From Desulfovibrio sp. An276 (GTDB lineage Bacteria; Desulfobacterota; Desulfovibrionia; Desulfovibrionales; Desulfovibrionaceae), in contig NZ_NFJC01000001.1 in assembly GCF_002159665.1 (NCBI RefSeq), positions 186,001 to 250,000 of the forward strand: a DNA stretch of 64,000 nt, read 5' to 3'. The notes beneath the pieces are model-generated. The model searched no databases. It had not been told where the DNA came from and worked only from the letters and a program-made list of their open reading frames with translations. Numbering within the stretch: position 1 is the first letter of the stretch; each line of letters begins with the position of its first letter. Below are positions 61,694-64,000 of the stretch, one piece after another. The position numbers and the translations under genes were made by a program.

Positions 61694-63583
61694 TCAGTCC
61701 CTTCTGCTGCCTTCCCCGGCAAGATCTGCCAGACAGGCCGCGATCTTTTGGGCCCTGGCCTTTCCTATGCCAGGTATGGTCGCAAGCTCGTCAATGCTTG
61801 CCTTTTGCATGGCTGAAAGAGATGAGAAATGGTCCCAGAGCAGCCTTGCCGTGGCAGCACCAATGCCTGGCAGGCGCATGAGCTCTGCAGAAAGAGCCGT
61901 GCGCGATCTGGCCTTCCTGTGGCTTGTGATGGCAAAGTGGTGGGTGCTGTCGCGCACACTCTGCAGGAAGAGCAGCTCCGGGCTTCCCTCGCGAAAGGGA
62001 AGCGGGTTTGAACGCCCTGGCACAAAGATGCGGTCCGCCACATTGCCTGCACGCCTGTCCGCATGCCCCTCCTCGTCCCTGGCCTTGGCTATGCCTGCCA
62101 CGGCAAAGAGGTCTTCCGAGCCTTTTTCCTTCAGAGCGCGCACAACCGAGGCCACCTGACCGCGTCCGCCGTCCACAAGCAAAAGATCCGGCCAGGGTGG
62201 TCCGCTTTCAAGGCGCCTTGCCACCCAGGCATGCAGGGTCTGGTAGTCGTCGTTGCTGTCCGGCATGTTGTACACACGCCACAACTTTCGGTCCGCAACA
62301 CCCTCCGTGTAGACCACAAGGCCCACCCTGGTCTGCTTTCCCTGCGTGTGGGACACATCCACGCACTCTATGCGGGAAAGATTCTTTTCAAGGTGCAAAA
62401 GCCTTGCAATGCTTGGCAAGGGCCCGTATTGCGCTGCCCTTTTCCTGCGCAATGCCTCCTCCCTGGCATTGCCCTGGGCTATGTCCACCAGCCTGTTGTC
62501 CGCCGCGTTTTGCGGAGCGACCAGGCGCACCGGCCCCCCGCGCCTTTCGGAAAGTCCCTGCTCAAGGACATCCCTCGAGGTTCCGGAAGATGTTCCGGAA
62601 GCCGTGCCGGTCTCGTCTGCATCACTGTCCTCCCCATCCCTGGGAATCCAAGGAAGGAGTATGCGTCCAGGGGGAAGCGCGTCTATATAGAACTGGCCCA
62701 CAAAGCTGAAGAGGAGCTCGGATGCGTCGCCAAAGTCCAGGCCCTGCCAGAAAAAGGCCCGACCGTCCATGACAGCGCCAGAGCGCACAAAGATGATGCC
62801 AAGGGCAAGCCCCTCCTCTGCAGCGTAGAGGCCAATGACGTCCATGTCCCCGCCCTTGGGCAAAACCACTGCCTGCTGCTCGATGGTCCGCTCCACAGCC
62901 TGTATCTGATCGCGGTAGAAGGCAGCCTGTTCGAACTCCAGATCGTCCGATGCTTTCAGCATCTTCTCCTTCAGATCTGCAAGGAAGGTGTCCGCCTTTC
63001 CGGAAAGCACCTGGCAGACGTGGTCCACGTGCTCGTGGTAGTCCTTTTCCGCCACATTGCCCATGCAGGGAGCAAGACACTGTCCCATGTGGTGGTAGAG
63101 GCAGGGGCGCACGCGATTGCGCATGGCCCTGTCCGTACATCTGCGCAGGGGAAAGGCCTTGTGCAAAAGCTTCCAGGTCTGCCTTGCAGACAGCGCCGAG
63201 GTAAAGGGACCAAAGTAGCGGGCCTGATCGCGTCTTGCGTGACGCACTATCTCAAGGCGCGGATATTTTGCCTTTACGTCCAGACGAAAGAGCGCGTACT
63301 GCTTGTCGTCGCGCAACAGGATATTGTAGTGGGGCCTGTACTTCTTGATGAGGCTTGCCTCAAGCAAGAAGGCTTCCTTGTCCGTGGTGGTGGTCAGATA
63401 CTCAAGACTCTTGGCATGGGACAGCATGGCCGCGGTCTTGGCCGGAATGTCGCTGCGAAAATAGGAGAGCACGCGTCTTCTCAAGATACGTGCCTTGCCG
63501 ACATAGATGACGTGAGCCCCCTCGTCCCGGTAGAGATAGACTCCGGGCGAGTTGGGGATGCTTTGCGGATCCGGCTTTTCCAT
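61694..63583 (-). CDS. uvrC: Excinuclease ABC subunit C
   Basis: The 629-residue protein has the full UvrC order. A GIY-YIG nuclease domain (GVYLYRDEGAHVIYVGKARI, then LEASLIKKYRPHYNI) is followed by a cysteine motif (CLYHHMGQCLAPC) and the UVR motif (DDLEFEQAAFYRDQI). The RNase H-like nuclease domain has IECVDVSHTQGK, LLVDGGRGQ and the late histidine in STHHFAITSHRKARS. Tandem helix-hairpin-helix motifs close it (LPGIGAATARLLWDHF, IPGIGKARAQKIAA). It makes both incisions around a lesion. Between the UVR and RNase H parts sits an acidic, low-complexity insert (about 315-340, rich in D, S, T, G). The ribosome site is weak; the upstream gene ends 15 bases away. Confidence 0.97.
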   Translation of the reverse strand: MEKPDPQSIPNSPGVYLYRDEGAHVIYVGKARILRRRVLSYFRSDIPAKTAAMLSHAKSLEYLTTTTDKEAFLLEASLIKKYRPHYNILLRDDKQYALFRLDVKAKYPRLEIVRHARRDQARYFGPFTSALSARQTWKLLHKAFPLRRCTDRAMRNRVRPCLYHHMGQCLAPCMGNVAEKDYHEHVDHVCQVLSGKADTFLADLKEKMLKASDDLEFEQAAFYRDQIQAVERTIEQQAVVLPKGGDMDVIGLYAAEEGLALGIIFVRSGAVMDGRAFFWQGLDFGDASELLFSFVGQFYIDALPPGRILLPWIPRDGEDSDADETGTASGTSSGTSRDVLEQGLSERRGGPVRLVAPQNAADNRLVDIAQGNAREEALRRKRAAQYGPLPSIARLLHLEKNLSRIECVDVSHTQGKQTRVGLVVYTEGVADRKLWRVYNMPDSNDDYQTLHAWVARRLESGPPWPDLLLVDGGRGQVASVVRALKEKGSEDLFAVAGIAKARDEEGHADRRAGNVADRIFVPGRSNPLPFREGSPELLFLQSVRDSTHHFAITSHRKARSRTALSAELMRLPGIGAATARLLWDHFSSLSAMQKASIDELATIPGIGKARAQKIAACLADLAGEGSRRD

Positions 63584-63598
63584 GGCTTTTTGTGCGGC

Positions 63599-64000
63599 CT
63601 AGTGTCCTGTGATGCCATACTTTTTGAGTTTGTACTGCAAAAGACTCTTGGAGATGTTCAATAGCTCCGCAGCCTTCACCTGGACAAGGTCTGCCCGAAC
63701 CAATGCCCTGCGTATGATGGCAGCCTCTATCTTGTTCAGGGTTGCCACAAGATCCAGCTGGACCGGCAGAAGGTCCACTGCGCTCTTGAACTGGGATTCC
63801 TCGTCACGGATTTCCGCTGGCAGATCCTCCTCGTCAATGACCTGCCCCGGAACGAGAACCATGCAGTTTTCCACTATGTTTTCAAGCTGGCGTATGTTTC
63901 CCGGCCAGTCGTAGCCAGTCAGGTAGTTGAGAGCCTTGGTGGAAAAGCTCTTCACCTCTGTCATGTTGTTGTCCTGGCGGATCTTGTCCACAAAGTGGGC
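63599..64000 (-). CDS. Sigma-54-dependent transcriptional activator, C-terminal end (gene cut by the window's right edge)
   Basis: The visible 133 residues begin AHFVDKIRQDNNMTEV and contain the end of an AAA+ domain (FSTKALNYLTGYDWPGNIRQ, then LENIVENCMVLVPGQVIDEE) and a Fis-type HTH near the C-terminus (VQVKAAELLNISKSLLQYKL, KKYGITGH). This layout is typical of NtrC-type enhancer-binding proteins. The domains that sense signals and contact sigma-54 lie outside the window. It is followed by uvrC after 15 bases on the same strand. Which promoters it serves is not visible. Confidence 0.9.
   Translation of the reverse strand, partial: AHFVDKIRQDNNMTEVKSFSTKALNYLTGYDWPGNIRQLENIVENCMVLVPGQVIDEEDLPAEIRDEESQFKSAVDLLPVQLDLVATLNKIEAAIIRRALVRADLVQVKAAELLNISKSLLQYKLKKYGITGH

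Noticed and set aside
62063-63664. A 533-codon plus-strand frame opposite uvrC
   Set aside because: It is a shadow of uvrC codon bias without ribosome site or recognisable domain.

Overview
The window looks like a chromosomal segment of a Desulfovibrionaceae bacterium (an anaerobic, sulfate-reducer-type Desulfovibrio relative; genus not resolvable). Pointers are a Mop-type molybdenum aldehyde oxidoreductase of about the D. gigas length with its XdhC, MoeA-like and Fe-S/flavin accessory proteins, a glutamate synthase split into three polypeptides with extra ferredoxin domains, type III glutamine synthetase, DapL, a DUF2333 protein, a Desulfovibrio-like porin, two sigma-54 activators and tandem AAA-ATPase-like/PD-(D/E)XK proteins. 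Base composition is moderately G+C rich, with a very AT-rich island at about 16.1-17.3 kb and milder dips at the Fic leader (28.5-28.75 kb), the tandem ATPase genes (34-37.7 kb) and the toxin-antitoxin pair (51.9-52.5 kb).

Layout. 1-3 kb: the 5' part of an unknown membrane protein gene and acs. 3.7-7.6 kb: a Fur-family regulator, then an HD-domain protein, a histidine phosphatase and an XdhC protein, which I read as molybdo-hydroxylase maturation genes. 7.9-14.5 kb: an EF-G-like GTPase, a Tat-exported polysaccharide deacetylase converging on a porin gene, thyX with an altered signature motif, and tRNA-Met. 15-17.3 kb: an orphan AAA ATPase and the AT-rich island holding one decayed gene. 17.3-24 kb: a large Fe-S/dicluster oxidoreductase, mop and a MoeA-like gene. 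24.5-28.5 kb: tpx, prmA, an MFS transporter and a Fic protein preceded by five copies of one short motif. 28.8-33.9 kb: two envelope proteins, a DUF2333 protein, a YcaO-TPR protein and a methyltransferase. 34-37.7 kb: the tandem AAA/PD-(D/E)XK paralogues. 38-50.4 kb: nitrogen and lysine metabolism (split glutamate synthase, dapL, dapF, type III glutamine synthetase with a clear sigma-54 promoter, and an adjacent NifA-like activator). 50.4-64 kb: argF, a YafQ/DinJ-like toxin-antitoxin pair, uvrA, trmH, a CitMHS/NhaD-like transporter, a zinc-ribbon/Yip1 membrane protein, an RlaP-like nucleotidyltransferase, a DUF3298 protein, uvrC and the 3' end of another sigma-54 activator gene.

How it fits together. 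The 38-50 kb block forms a nitrogen-assimilation neighbourhood: glutamine synthetase and glutamate synthase form the GS-GOGAT cycle, DapL and DapF consume glutamate-derived amino groups for lysine and peptidoglycan, and the enhancer-binding protein beside the sigma-54 promoter probably controls glutamine synthetase. The molybdo-enzyme genes sit in two blocks about 12.5 kb apart. The most promising loci for new biology are the YcaO-TPR/methyltransferase pair, the Fic gene with its repeated upstream motif, the unequal pair of AAA/PD-(D/E)XK paralogues, and the multi-domain oxidoreductase behind mop. I saw no CRISPR array, rRNA, prophage structural genes, transposase or integrase.
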